Source of the DNA: Myxococcota bacterium
GTDB taxonomy: Bacteria; Myxococcota_A; Polyangia; Fen-1088
NCBI GenBank assembly: GCA_025934105.1
Contig: JAICYS010000008.1
Location: 1 to 54,443, forward strand
Reading direction: 5' to 3'
Length of the DNA: 54,443 nucleotides
The position numbers were made by a program, and so were the translations under genes. Position 1 is the stretch's first letter. Each line of letters begins with the position of its first letter. A model generated the notes under the pieces. That model was not told the DNA's origin and ran no database searches. It was given only the letters and a program-made list of their open reading frames with translations. Shown piece after piece: positions 46,184 to 54,443 of the stretch.

Positions 46184-48616
46184 ATGCGATTCGGATATTT
46201 CGACGACAAGAGCCGCGAATACGTCATCACCACGCCGAAGACGCCGTACCCGTGGATCAACTACCTGGGGTCGGAGAATTTCTTCGCGCTGGTCTCGCAC
46301 CGGGCGGGCGGCTACTGCTTTTATCGCGACGCGCGGCTGCGGCGGCTGATGCGCTACCGGTACAATAACGTTCCGACGGACGTGGGTGGCCGGTACTTCT
46401 ACATCAACGACGGCGGCGAGGTCTGGAATCCGAGCTTCGCGCCCACCCAGACCGCGCTGGACTCGTTCGAGTGCCGTCACGGCCTGGGCTACACGCGCAT
46501 CACCAGCGAGCGCAAGGGCGTGCGGGCGTCGCTGCTCATGCTGGTGCCGCCGGGGCACACCGCCGAGGTGCACGAGCTGCGGCTCAAGAACACCGGCTCG
46601 GTCCCCAAGAGCCTGAAGGTGTTCTCGTTCATCGAGTGGTGCCTCTGGAACGCCTACGACGACATGACGAATTACCAGCGCAACTTCTCGACCGGCGAGG
46701 TCGAGATCGAGCGCGGGGGCGCCACCATCTACCACAAGACAGAGTACCGCGAGCGCCGCGACCACTTCGCCTTCTACAACGTGAACGCCGACGTGGCCGG
46801 CTTCGACACCGACCGGGAGACGTTTTTCGGCCTCTACAACGACTGGAGCGCGCCGGACGTCGCCCTGAAAGGCGAGTCGGCCAAGTCGGTCGCCAGCGGC
46901 TGGTCGCCCATCGCCTCGCACGGCCTCGACGTCACGCTGGCGCCGGGCGAAGAGAAGACCTTCGTCTTCACGCTGGGCTACGTCGAGAACCCGCGCGACG
47001 ACAAATGGGAGAAGCCGGGCGTCATCAACAAGAAGCGCGCCCACGCGCTGATCGAGAAGTTCAGCAAGCCCGAGCAGGTGGCGGCCGCCATGAAGGCTCT
47101 GGCCGACCACTGGTCCAAGCTGCTGTCCAACTACTCCGTCGAGTCGTCCGACGAGAAGTTGAACCGGATGGTCAACATCTGGAACCCGTACCAGTGCATG
47201 GTGACGTTCAACATGTCGCGCAGCGCCTCGTACTTCGAGACGGGGATCGGCCGCGGCATGGGGTTCCGCGACTCGAACCAGGACCTGCTCGGGTTCGTTC
47301 ACCTGGTGCCGGAGCGCGCGCGCGAGCGCATCATCGACATCGCCTCCACGCAGTTCCCGGACGGCAGCGCGTATCACCAGTACCAGCCGCTGACCAAGCG
47401 CGGGAACAACGACGTGGGCAGCGGATTCAACGACGACCCGCTCTGGTTGATCTTCGGCGTCGCCGCCTACATCCGCGAGACCGGCGACTTCGGCATCCTC
47501 GACGAGCAGGTGCCGTTCGACAACGATCCCAAGACCAAGACCTCGCTGTTCGAGCACCTCAAGCGGTCGTTCAACTACACGCTGAACAACCTGGGGCCGC
47601 ACGGCCTGCCGCTGATTGGCCGCGCCGACTGGAACGATTGCCTCAACTTGAACTGCTTTTCGGAGACGCCGGACGAATCGTTCCAGACCACCGGCAACCG
47701 GACCGGCCGCACGGCGGAGTCGGTGTTCATCGCCGGCATGTTCGTGGGCGTGGCGCCCGATTACGCCTACCTGGCCCAGAAGCGCGGGCTGGCCGATGAG
47801 GCCAAGAAGGCGCGCGGCGAGGCGGCCAAGATGAGCGCCGCCATCCTCGAGCACGGATGGGACGGCGAATGGTTCCTGCGCGCCTATGACTTCTTTGGTC
47901 ACAAGGTCGGCAGCAAAGAGAACAAAGAGTCGCAGATCTTCATCGAGCCGCAGGGCTTCTGCGTGATGGCCGGCGTGGGCGTCGAGGGGGGTCAGGCCCG
48001 AAAGGCGCTGGATTCCGTCAAAGAGCGCCTGGACAGCAAGTACGGCATCGTCCTCAACAACCCGCCCTACAGCGAGTACCACGTCGAGCTGGGCGAGATC
48101 TCGTCGTACCCGCCGGGCTACAAGGAGAACGCCGGCATCTTCTGCCATAACAACCCGTGGGTCATCATCGGCGAGACGGTGATCGGCCGCGGCGACCGCG
48201 CGTTCGACTACTGGAAGAAGATCGCGCCGGCCTACCTCGAGGAGATCAGCGAGGTGCACCGGCTCGAGCCGTACGTCTACGCGCAGATGATCGCCGGCAA
48301 GGACGCCGTCCGCCACGGCGAGGCGAAGAACTCGTGGTTGACCGGAACGGCGGCCTGGAACTTCGTGGCCATTTCGCAGTACCTGCTGGGGGTTCGCCCC
48401 GACTACGAGGGCCTGCGCGTGCGCCCCTGCCTGGGCGGCGAGGTCGGCAAGTTCACCGTCACCCGCAAGTGCCGCGGTGCCGAGTACCGCATCAACGTCA
48501 AGAACAGCGGCAAGGGCGGGGCTCCCAAGCTGACCGTCGACGGCAAGCCGCTGGCCGGCGACCTCGTCCCCTACGCCTCCCCGGGCGCCACCGTCATCAT
48601 CGACTGCGAAGTCTGA
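46184..48616 (+). CDS. Cellobiose phosphorylase (GH94)
   Basis: Cleaves cellobiose with phosphate to glucose and alpha-glucose-1-phosphate in the cytoplasm. The 810-residue protein has no signal peptide and is close to the ~820 length of characterised bacterial enzymes. N-terminal signature: [34 protein letters not shown] and [20 protein letters not shown]; the catalytic barrel has the acid Asp482 in [11 protein letters not shown], phosphate loop residues around [10 protein letters not shown], and C-terminal [37 protein letters not shown] and [20 protein letters not shown]. The high match of the N-terminal motifs makes cellobiose rather than chitobiose the likely substrate. A good ribosome site is not evident. 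It starts 16 bases after the terminator. Confidence 0.92.
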   Translation: MRFGYFDDKSREYVITTPKTPYPWINYLGSENFFALVSHRAGGYCFYRDARLRRLMRYRYNNVPTDVGGRYFYINDGGEVWNPSFAPTQTALDSFECRHGLGYTRITSERKGVRASLLMLVPPGHTAEVHELRLKNTGSVPKSLKVFSFIEWCLWNAYDDMTNYQRNFSTGEVEIERGGATIYHKTEYRERRDHFAFYNVNADVAGFDTDRETFFGLYNDWSAPDVALKGESAKSVASGWSPIASHGLDVTLAPGEEKTFVFTLGYVENPRDDKWEKPGVINKKRAHALIEKFSKPEQVAAAMKALADHWSKLLSNYSVESSDEKLNRMVNIWNPYQCMVTFNMSRSASYFETGIGRGMGFRDSNQDLLGFVHLVPERARERIIDIASTQFPDGSAYHQYQPLTKRGNNDVGSGFNDDPLWLIFGVAAYIRETGDFGILDEQVPFDNDPKTKTSLFEHLKRSFNYTLNNLGPHGLPLIGRADWNDCLNLNCFSETPDESFQTTGNRTGRTAESVFIAGMFVGVAPDYAYLAQKRGLADEAKKARGEAAKMSAAILEHGWDGEWFLRAYDFFGHKVGSKENKESQIFIEPQGFCVMAGVGVEGGQARKALDSVKERLDSKYGIVLNNPPYSEYHVELGEISSYPPGYKENAGIFCHNNPWVIIGETVIGRGDRAFDYWKKIAPAYLEEISEVHRLEPYVYAQMIAGKDAVRHGEAKNSWLTGTAAWNFVAISQYLLGVRPDYEGLRVRPCLGGEVGKFTVTRKCRGAEYRINVKNSGKGGAPKLTVDGKPLAGDLVPYASPGATVIIDCEV

Positions 48617-48760
48617 GCGGCCGCCGCACGACGAGCTCCACGCGCCGAGCGCGGAGCTCGCGCTTTGCGTTCAGCGGTGGCGATCCGGATTCCCGCGGTC
48701 CCGCCGCGCTGAATCCGGAGCTGGTGCCCCGCGACGGTCCCCACCGATCGATGTTCGCGC

Positions 48761-48798
48761 AAAAAAAGGGCCGCTCGCCTTCAGGCGAACGGCCCTTT
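48761..48798 (-). terminator. Rho-independent terminator for the minus-strand lipoprotein gene
   Basis: AAAGGGCCG (48765-48773) and CGGCCCTTT (48790-48798) pair, with an inner TCGCCT/AGGCGA stem and TC loop. The flanking run of A at 48761-48767 becomes a U-tract on the minus strand, so it mainly ends the gene at 48836-49705; a weak TTTG flank may serve the plus strand. The 219 bases 48617-48835 hold nothing else. Confidence 0.88.
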
Positions 48799-48835
48799 GT
48801 TCCCGCAGCAGCGCCGAGCGGCGCCACACCGGTCG

Positions 48836-49705
48836 CTACTGTGTCAAGACCGACAGGTTGCTGATGCAGAAGCTGTACGGGATCGACATGTTGATGTTCG
48901 TGAACACCTGCCACTGGATCGACTGGATCTTGGTGACGTCGAACGCGTACTTCGTCAGATCGACAGGCGGATTCTGCGTGCTCAGGTACATGGGGCCACC
49001 GACGTCCGTCCAGTGGATGACGACGTGGCCGCCCTTGCCCGGCAGGCCCGAGTTCGACTTGAGCGCCCCCTGGTAGTAGGGCGAGTCGGTGCCGTGCTCA
49101 CCCGTGTACGGGAAGTTCACGCGCATATCGGCCGTCGGGATGGTGGTCGCGCCCGGGCCCGGCGTGATGTCGAACGCCACGCCCTTGTAGTTGCTGCCGT
49201 TCCAATCCATCTTCACGCCGGCGTCGCCACCGGGGTTGTTAAGGTCGAGGCTGATCCCGGCGCCCCACATGTCCGAATAATCGGACGTCCCGCTGGCGCC
49301 GTTCAGCACCTGCGCGGCGGTGCCGCTGGTGCAGAACGCGCCCGTGGTGGCGTCCGCGTCGAAGGGCTGGCCCGGCGTCGGGGTGTCGATCTTCGAGCAC
49401 TTGGTGATGTCGAAGCCGCCCTTCTTCACGCAGTCGCTGTTCTCGTGGTCGTCGCCACTCAGGTTGGCGTTCGGGCCGACGCTGTCGCCGTAGGCGTAAA
49501 GCGCGCCGATGATCCCGGTCGTCGTATCCATCGCGAAGCCGGTGTTGGTGATGTTGATCAGCATCTCGCCGGGGTGTTCGCTGCCGGAGCCGCCGGAGCC
49601 GCCGGAGCCGGTGGACGCGGGCGCCGGGCTGCTGGAGCTGCAGGCGCCGGTGGCGAGCGCCAGCGCGCCCGTCAAAATGCAAAGAGAGTGAGTGAGCTTT
49701 TTCAT
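48836..49705 (-). CDS. Lipoprotein with carbohydrate-binding-like domain
   Basis: A 289-residue exported lipoprotein. ATG 49705 follows AAAGGA; lipobox ALATGAC with Cys near 22, then a short STGSGGSGGSGSEH linker. The domain from residue ~50 resembles that at 45315: TTGIIGALYAYGDSVGP, SDYSDMWGAGISLDLNN, NYKGVAFDITPGPG, GGHVVIHWTDVGGPMYL and a C-terminal QSIQWQVFTNINMSIPYSFC with ISNLSVL, i.e. jelly-roll-like strands. The last strand WQVFTNINMSIPYSFCISN is similar in position to VQFQVKVPRANYDIYIDDL of the other lipoprotein. It is divergent from the GH8 gene and shares a regulatory region with it. Glucan binding is an inference. Confidence 0.72.
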   Translation of the reverse strand: MKKLTHSLCILTGALALATGACSSSSPAPASTGSGGSGGSGSEHPGEMLINITNTGFAMDTTTGIIGALYAYGDSVGPNANLSGDDHENSDCVKKGGFDITKCSKIDTPTPGQPFDADATTGAFCTSGTAAQVLNGASGTSDYSDMWGAGISLDLNNPGGDAGVKMDWNGSNYKGVAFDITPGPGATTIPTADMRVNFPYTGEHGTDSPYYQGALKSNSGLPGKGGHVVIHWTDVGGPMYLSTQNPPVDLTKYAFDVTKIQSIQWQVFTNINMSIPYSFCISNLSVLTQ

Positions 49706-49732
49706 GATCCTTTTAGGCCTCGTGTGATCGGT

Positions 49733-49809
49733 TGCGTTTGGAGAGGGGAGGGGAGCGGCGGCAAACGCAGACCGCCTGGGGAAGAGAGAATCGGTGTAGT
49801 ATCTTCCCC
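49733..49809. promoter_or_regulatory. Two dyads in the shared promoter region of lipoprotein and GH8 genes
   Basis: TGCGTTTG (49733-49740) with CAAACGCA (49762-49769) and GGGGAAGA (49778-49785) with TCTTCCCC (49802-49809) are two perfect 8-bp inverted repeats in the 185-base divergent gap. A TAGTAT (49797-49802) -10-like sequence lies in the second loop. They look like operator sites for a common regulator, though no regulator is encoded beside them. Confidence 0.5.
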
Positions 49810-49890
49810 GACCTTACCCCCGTCAAGCGGCTGGCCCGCAGCGTTCGGGCCCGTTTTCTGCTCTCATTTCCTTATCCAGGAGGCTTGTTG

Positions 49891-51159
49891 ATGTTGCGCG
49901 GCTCCGCCGGAGTTGGACTTCTGTTCGGCGCGATCTGGTTCACGGCGGGATGCTTCGGGGGCGGCGGCGGAGCATCGGGCAGCGGCGGCACCCCCGGAGG
50001 GACGGGCACGGGCGGCGCCGGCGCGGCCATGGTCATGGGCGACCCCAAGAGCTACGCCCAGACGGCCGGGGCCACGTTCCCGTTTCCGCAGGGCCACGCC
50101 TCCTCGATCTGCAACTTCCCCGTCTACGACACCGACGACGTCTACCAGGCCTACCAGAACTGGAAGACCAAGTTCTTCGACGGCACCAAGGTCGTTCGGC
50201 CCGAGAACGGCAACGACACCGTATCCGAAGGGATCGGCTACGGAATGTTGATGGCGGTCTTCGTGAACGACCAGACGACCTTCGACGCGCTCTGGGCGTA
50301 CGCGAAGATGCACAACGACGGCCACGGCTTGATGACCTGGTGCGTGCCGGCGGGCTCGGGCAGCTGTTCGGGCGGAGGCGCGGCCACCGACGGCGACGAG
50401 GACATGGCCTACGCGCTCCTGATGGCCAGCAAACAGTGGCCCACCCAGGCGAGCTACGCCACCGGCGCCACAGCCCTCATCAACGCCATCCTGCAGTACG
50501 AGGTCGACGGTTCGAACGTCCTCAAGCCGGGCGACAACTTCGGCGGCGCCGGTGAGATGAACCCGTCCTACCTGGCGCCCTCGTATTACCGCGCCTTCGC
50601 CAAGGCCACCGGCAACACCAAGTGGATGAGCGTCGTCGAGACCAGCTACAGCATCATCGCCGCCGTGTCCGGGCAGTATGGCCTGGTGCCGAACTGGGCC
50701 ACCTCGTCGGGGATGGGCATCGCCGGCCCGACCAGCGACGGCAGCGGCCCCAACTTTGGCTACGACGCCTGCCGCACCCCGTTCCGGATCGCGATGGACT
50801 ATTGCCTGAACGGCGAGCCGCTCGCCAAGATGTACGCCGCGCTGATCGCCGCGTTTTACGCGTCCAAGTCGTCGGCGACGACCACCGCCGGCATCATGGA
50901 CGGCTACACGCCGGCCGGCATGAACCCGGACGGGACCCTCGGCAACTACGCCGCCGGGATGGCGTTCCTGGGACCGGCGGGCGTGGCCGCCATGGCGGCC
51001 GGCAACGACACGCTCCGCGACATCACCTACAAGACCGTCTGGGCCGACACCACCCAGGGAGCGATGAAGCTGAGCGGCGTGTTCAGCTACTTCCACGCCT
51101 CCTGGGGCGTCCTGTCGATGCTGGCGATGACCGGCAACTTCTGGGACATGACCCAATAA
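49891..51159 (+). CDS. GH8 family glycanase (endoglucanase-like) lipoprotein
   Basis: A 422-residue secreted enzyme. ATG 49891 follows CCAGGAGG at good distance; the signal LLFGAIWFTAGC ends in a lipobox, then a Gly-rich stretch. The (alpha/alpha)6 GH8 domain starts at YAQTAGATFPFPQG and carries VSEGIGYGMLMAVF with the acid Glu113, ATDGDEDMAYALLMA with Asp167/169, and GYDACRTPFRIAMDY. Family members cut cellulose, lichenan or chitosan; the neighbouring GH9 and GH94 genes favour beta-1,4-glucan. The lipid anchor suggests action at the cell surface. It converges on the GH9 gene with 30 bases between stops. Confidence 0.9.
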   Translation: MLRGSAGVGLLFGAIWFTAGCFGGGGGASGSGGTPGGTGTGGAGAAMVMGDPKSYAQTAGATFPFPQGHASSICNFPVYDTDDVYQAYQNWKTKFFDGTKVVRPENGNDTVSEGIGYGMLMAVFVNDQTTFDALWAYAKMHNDGHGLMTWCVPAGSGSCSGGGAATDGDEDMAYALLMASKQWPTQASYATGATALINAILQYEVDGSNVLKPGDNFGGAGEMNPSYLAPSYYRAFAKATGNTKWMSVVETSYSIIAAVSGQYGLVPNWATSSGMGIAGPTSDGSGPNFGYDACRTPFRIAMDYCLNGEPLAKMYAALIAAFYASKSSATTTAGIMDGYTPAGMNPDGTLGNYAAGMAFLGPAGVAAMAAGNDTLRDITYKTVWADTTQGAMKLSGVFSYFHASWGVLSMLAMTGNFWDMTQ

Positions 51160-51189
51160 GCGCCGGCCTTCGCCGGGCCGCCGCCGCGG

Positions 51190-53796
51190 TTACGGCTTGG
51201 GCGGCGGCGCCGCCTTCACCGCGTGGCCCTTGCCGTGCGACCGGGCGCCGGTGCCGGCCTTCTCGTCGAGGAACGCCGTCACCCAGGCCAGCGGCGCGTT
51301 CCAGTTGATCGCCACCTCGTTGACCGACCAGGCCTCGATGTTGTCGGCGTAGCACTTCTCGGGCGCGCACCCCTGCAGGCCGGCCGCCTGCACGTACGGG
51401 TCCTGCAATCCGGAGTTCGGCCCGCCCGCCAGCACGCCGGGCGGCGGCGGCGGGAAGGCCGGGTTCGCCTGATGCGCCCAGAACCGGTGGTGCGGGTTCA
51501 CCAGCGGCCGCTCGCCGTAGCCGGTGACGTACGACTTGTCCAGCGGGTTCCGCCCGAGGACGTAGTTCACGGCCTCGGCGGCGGCGCGCAGGTACTTCGA
51601 ATCGCCCGAAAAATCATGCGCCAGCCCCAGCACGATCGCGTTGTTCAGCACCGCCGAGTTCGACCCCCACGGGTAGCCCTTGACGCCCGGCTTGAACGGC
51701 AGGCGGTAACCCTGCTGGTCGACCAGCGCCGCGAAGGCGTCGGCGGCCGCTTCGATGGCGACCTTGCAGTCGTCGATGTCCTTGGGTGGCAGCACGTTCG
51801 GCACCACCGCCAGCGAGATCGTCCCCAGCGCCGCCACCTCGCCCCAAGTGAAGGCGTTGGCCAATCCCTCGCCGCCCACCGACTGCGGGACCTTCTTGTA
51901 GAACGGCGACTTCTCGAGAAACGCCTTGTACACGTCCTTCTTGGTGGTCACGAACAGCTCGGCGGCCGCCCAGTAGAACTCGTCCTCGACGTGCTGGTCG
52001 TCGTACGGGCCGCCGCCGACGGCGGCGGTGCCGGCGTACACCGCCGGGTTGGCCTGCGCCGCGGTCCAGGCCTTCTCGGCGGCGGCCAGGCACTTGGCGG
52101 AGAACGCCTTGTCCAGCTTCTCCCAGATGCGGGCGCACTGCGCGGCCACCGCGGCGACGTTCAGCGTGGCGGCCGTCGACGGCGGCCACAGCAGGCGAGG
52201 CATCGGATCCTGATCGGGCCGCGTGGCCAGCGCCGTCCACTCCTTGTCGTGCACCTTGTGGTGGACCATTCCGGCCAGCGGCTGCCCGTCGGGCACCTGC
52301 ATCTTCAACAGGAACTCCAGCTCCCAGCGGGCCTCGTCCAGCAGGTCGGGGACCCGGTTGTGCTTCTCGGGGATGTTGAGCTTGCCGTCGCCGAAGTCGC
52401 CGGCGGTGCCGCGCGCCGCCGCCCGTTCGTACTCGTTCAGCAGCGTCCAGACCGCGATGCCGCCGTTCACGACGTACTTGCCCTGGTCGCCGGCGTCGTA
52501 CCAGCCGCCGCTCACGTCCAGCTTGTACGTGCACCCGGAGTTCGGCAGGCAGGGGACCGACTTGTCACCCTGGTTGGGCGGCACCTGCACGTGCCCGGCG
52601 GGGCGGGTCCATTGCTTGCCGCCGGCGTACGGCATGGCGATCGGGATCCCGCTGCGCGTCTGATAAAAGTAGGCGAGCGCGTCGTACTTGAGCTTGTGCA
52701 GCACGTTCGCGCCGATGTCGAACGGATGGCTGGTGTCGGCGCCGACCTTCAGGGTGTAGTCCTTGCCGGGCGTCTTCACCGACGAGAAGTCGATGATCTG
52801 CACGTCGTCTCCCGAGGCGGCGTCCTTGCCGGCCGGTTTCGTCTCGCCGGACGCGGCCACCGCGCCGCCCTTCTTGTGCAGCTCCCATTTGACGGGCGCC
52901 GCCTGCGTGGTCTTCAGCGTCGCCAGCTTGGGCAGGTCCGGCAGGTAGCCAACCTGATTGACCAACAGGTTCGGGATCGGCGCCTCCTCGGCGGTCGGCT
53001 TGTTGCTCTTCTTGAACTGCGGGTCGTCGAGGTGAACGTCGTCGAAGCAGACGGTGTACGGCGGGGCCGTGTCGCCGGCCATCGGGCCGCCGAAATGAAA
53101 AGCCAGCTCCGCGGTCGGGTCGTCGGCGGTCTCCATGGTGAACGCGCCCACGAACGTCTGCGGGTGCGTGGTCAGCTCGACGGTGTCGGTCCAGTACTCC
53201 TTGTAGGGCGGTCCCGACATGCCGACCTTGGCCTTCACCTGCACCGGCTTGGTGGCGTGGGCCATGTACGAGAGCGAGTAGGTGTGCCCCTTCTGGATGA
53301 CCATCTCGCGGTGGCGCGCCTGCGCGTCCCACGGGTTCACCCCCTTGTTCGTCACGGTGATGCAGAACTGCCCGTCCTTGACGGCCGCGCTGCCCTGGCC
53401 CGGCGTCGTGAACGACGTCGTCCACGGAATGTACTTGCCGCCGTCGAACGTGCTGTTGCTCAGCAGCTCGTGTCCCGACAGCGGCGGCGCGTGAACACCC
53501 GGCGAACCGTTCGTGGGCGCCGCGTTCCAGTCCATCATGGACGGCGGCGCGGGCGCGGCGGGCGGAGGCGCGGCCGGCGGCGCCGCTGGGGCCGCGGCGG
53601 CCGTCGCCGCCGGCGGCGTGGTTTGCGCCGGCGGTCCGCTGCACGCGGCGAGCGCCACGAGCAGGGACAGCGCACAACGCCCTGGCGGAGCTGCGCCCGG
53701 CCCCCCTGAGCCGTCGCGGGGGGCGCAAGAAGCCCTTTCAGGGTTCCTGTCTGAGCGTCGAGCGGACGCACCATGACGAGCAAGAAGTTCGGGCAT
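51190..53796 (-). CDS. GH9 cellulase with N-terminal CBM4/9-like and Ig-like domains, lipoprotein
   Basis: An 868-residue modular enzyme. The frame begins at ATG 53796; no other Met, Val or Leu start lies before the lipobox VALAACSG, so a 50-residue leader precedes Cys, or the true start is different. After a Pro/Ala linker, residues ~100-260 form a CBM4/9-like jelly roll (ELLSNSTFDGGKYIPWTTSF, FDDVHLDDPQF), then an Ig-like domain (NLLVNQVGYLPDLPK, TLKTTQAAPVKWELH) and the GH9 domain: DVSGGWYDAGDQGKYVVNGG with base Asp, NPHHRFWAHQ and WSVNEVAINWNAPLAW with acid Glu about 827. The combination Ig-CBM-GH9 is typical for processive or endo cellulases. The tail ends in a basic region. Confidence 0.93.
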   Translation of the reverse strand: MPELLARHGASARRSDRNPERASCAPRDGSGGPGAAPPGRCALSLLVALAACSGPPAQTTPPAATAAAAPAAPPAAPPPAAPAPPSMMDWNAAPTNGSPGVHAPPLSGHELLSNSTFDGGKYIPWTTSFTTPGQGSAAVKDGQFCITVTNKGVNPWDAQARHREMVIQKGHTYSLSYMAHATKPVQVKAKVGMSGPPYKEYWTDTVELTTHPQTFVGAFTMETADDPTAELAFHFGGPMAGDTAPPYTVCFDDVHLDDPQFKKSNKPTAEEAPIPNLLVNQVGYLPDLPKLATLKTTQAAPVKWELHKKGGAVAASGETKPAGKDAASGDDVQIIDFSSVKTPGKDYTLKVGADTSHPFDIGANVLHKLKYDALAYFYQTRSGIPIAMPYAGGKQWTRPAGHVQVPPNQGDKSVPCLPNSGCTYKLDVSGGWYDAGDQGKYVVNGGIAVWTLLNEYERAAARGTAGDFGDGKLNIPEKHNRVPDLLDEARWELEFLLKMQVPDGQPLAGMVHHKVHDKEWTALATRPDQDPMPRLLWPPSTAATLNVAAVAAQCARIWEKLDKAFSAKCLAAAEKAWTAAQANPAVYAGTAAVGGGPYDDQHVEDEFYWAAAELFVTTKKDVYKAFLEKSPFYKKVPQSVGGEGLANAFTWGEVAALGTISLAVVPNVLPPKDIDDCKVAIEAAADAFAALVDQQGYRLPFKPGVKGYPWGSNSAVLNNAIVLGLAHDFSGDSKYLRAAAEAVNYVLGRNPLDKSYVTGYGERPLVNPHHRFWAHQANPAFPPPPPGVLAGGPNSGLQDPYVQAAGLQGCAPEKCYADNIEAWSVNEVAINWNAPLAWVTAFLDEKAGTGARSHGKGHAVKAAPPPKP

Positions 53797-53888
53797 CGAG
53801 TCCTCGGGGGGAGCGGGGGCGCCGGCATGCCGCCGGCCGGCGTCGAGACCCTACCCCGAAAGGGGTTTCGTCGGAAGGCGCGGCGCCG

Positions 53889-54443
53889 TCACTGCGGCTC
53901 GGTGCCCCAGGCCAGGACGCCTTTGACGTAACCGGTGATGGTCGCCGTCGGGTTCACCGGCCCGGTCATCGAGGTCTGGCCGTTGGGGCACTTCTGGAAC
54001 GAGTAGTCGGGTCCAACGTCGAACATGTTGCTGAACCCGATCGCATGCATGCGCAGCTGGATGCTGGTGCTGTCGGTGTAGAGCGGCAGCGTCTGGGCGC
54101 CGGATTTGAACCCGACCTCCAGGTATTCGTTGGCGCCGGTGACGGCCGGCGACACCGGGACGTATTTCCAGGTGATGTTGCTGGAGTTGTACATCCAGTA
54201 ATCGATTTCCAGCGTGGGCGGATCCGTCGTTTCGCCCAGCGTGAACCAATAGCGAAACGTCACGTTGCTGAGCGGCAGGCTCATCGGCGAGGCATTGACA
54301 ACGTCGACTTGGACCGTCATTTGGCCGCCGTTGCTCGTCACGCAGGTGGCTTCGATGCAAAGCTGGTGGCCGGTGCAGGTCACGGCGGCCGCCCCGCCCG
54401 CGCCGGCCGCTCCGCTCGTTCCGGCCGCTCCGCTCGCGCCGGC
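53889..54443 (-). CDS. CBM3-like cellulose-binding protein, 5' end outside window
   Basis: Incomplete at the right edge: the frame runs through to 54443. The visible 184 residues begin with a Gly/Ala/Ser linker (AGASGAAGTSGAAGAGG) and continue as CBM3-like: MTVQVDVVNASPMSLPLSNV, FRYWFTLGETTDPPTLEIDY, VGANEYLEVGFKSGAQ-type strands and a C-terminal TITGYVKGVLAWGTEPQ. Family 3 modules bind crystalline cellulose by aromatic/polar planar strips; the YWFT and WMYN residues fit. A larger catalytic part may lie upstream outside the window. It follows the GH9 gene on the same strand with 92 bases between, likely part of the same set. Confidence 0.82.
   Translation of the reverse strand, partial: AGASGAAGTSGAAGAGGAAAVTCTGHQLCIEATCVTSNGGQMTVQVDVVNASPMSLPLSNVTFRYWFTLGETTDPPTLEIDYWMYNSSNITWKYVPVSPAVTGANEYLEVGFKSGAQTLPLYTDSTSIQLRMHAIGFSNMFDVGPDYSFQKCPNGQTSMTGPVNPTATITGYVKGVLAWGTEPQ

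Overview
The window is high-GC, gene-dense bacterial chromosome. Several traits suggest a Myxococcota (myxobacteria-like, possibly Polyangia) soil bacterium: a Ser/Thr kinase with a VHRDVSPHN catalytic loop, a PilZ domain protein, many secreted lipoproteins with Gly/Ser/Thr-rich linkers after the lipobox, WD40 and TPR surface proteins, and a set of secreted cellulases. The phylum assignment is inference; no rRNA or tRNA gene is visible.

Left part (1-9.7 kb). It opens inside glgE and continues into a maltokinase and a glycogen branching enzyme gene, joined by two ATGA stop/start overlaps. This is the alpha-glucan arm of the GlgE pathway. After a ~1 kb gene-poor stretch holding a decayed PQQ-dehydrogenase remnant come an MBL-fold hydrolase, a cupin/JmjC-like oxygenase, a DUF2071 protein and a sugar-kinase-like ROK protein whose motifs appear in circularly permuted order.

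Middle part (9.8-38.8 kb). A minus-strand cluster encodes a ferritin-like DUF2383 protein, a histidine phosphatase and an NAD(P)HX dehydratase. Then follow topoisomerase IB, a mosaic HAD/deaminase remnant, a GFA-family protein, a large secreted protein resembling a 5'-nucleotidase without its metal ligands, a Cys-rich secreted protein, a transmembrane Ser/Thr kinase, a lipoprotein, a PilZ protein and a HelD/UvrD-like helicase. An ArsR-methyltransferase fusion regulator sits directly before metH behind a consensus -35 box and an inverted repeat over the -10. Next come miaB, a barrel-like protein, a second glgB, a TPR protein overlapped by a WD40 lipoprotein, an M23 peptidase with a degenerate transglycosylase-like domain, and a MaeB-type malic enzyme.

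Right part (38.8-54.4 kb). This is a polysaccharide, most likely cellulose, utilisation island. It contains a secreted C-type lectin overlapping a GH1 beta-glucosidase lipoprotein, a heme-c-motif lipoprotein, an outer-membrane barrel, a carbohydrate-binding-like lipoprotein, a GH94 cellobiose phosphorylase, a second CBM-like lipoprotein, a GH8 and a GH9 glycanase, and a CBM3-like protein cut by the window end. Proposed flow (inference): GH8/GH9 enzymes cut cellulose outside, binding lipoproteins and a porin capture and pass cellobiose, GH94 phosphorolyses it in the cytoplasm, and surplus glucose-1-phosphate or maltose units could be stored through the GlgE/GlgB genes. No SusC/SusD pair or TonB receptor is visible.
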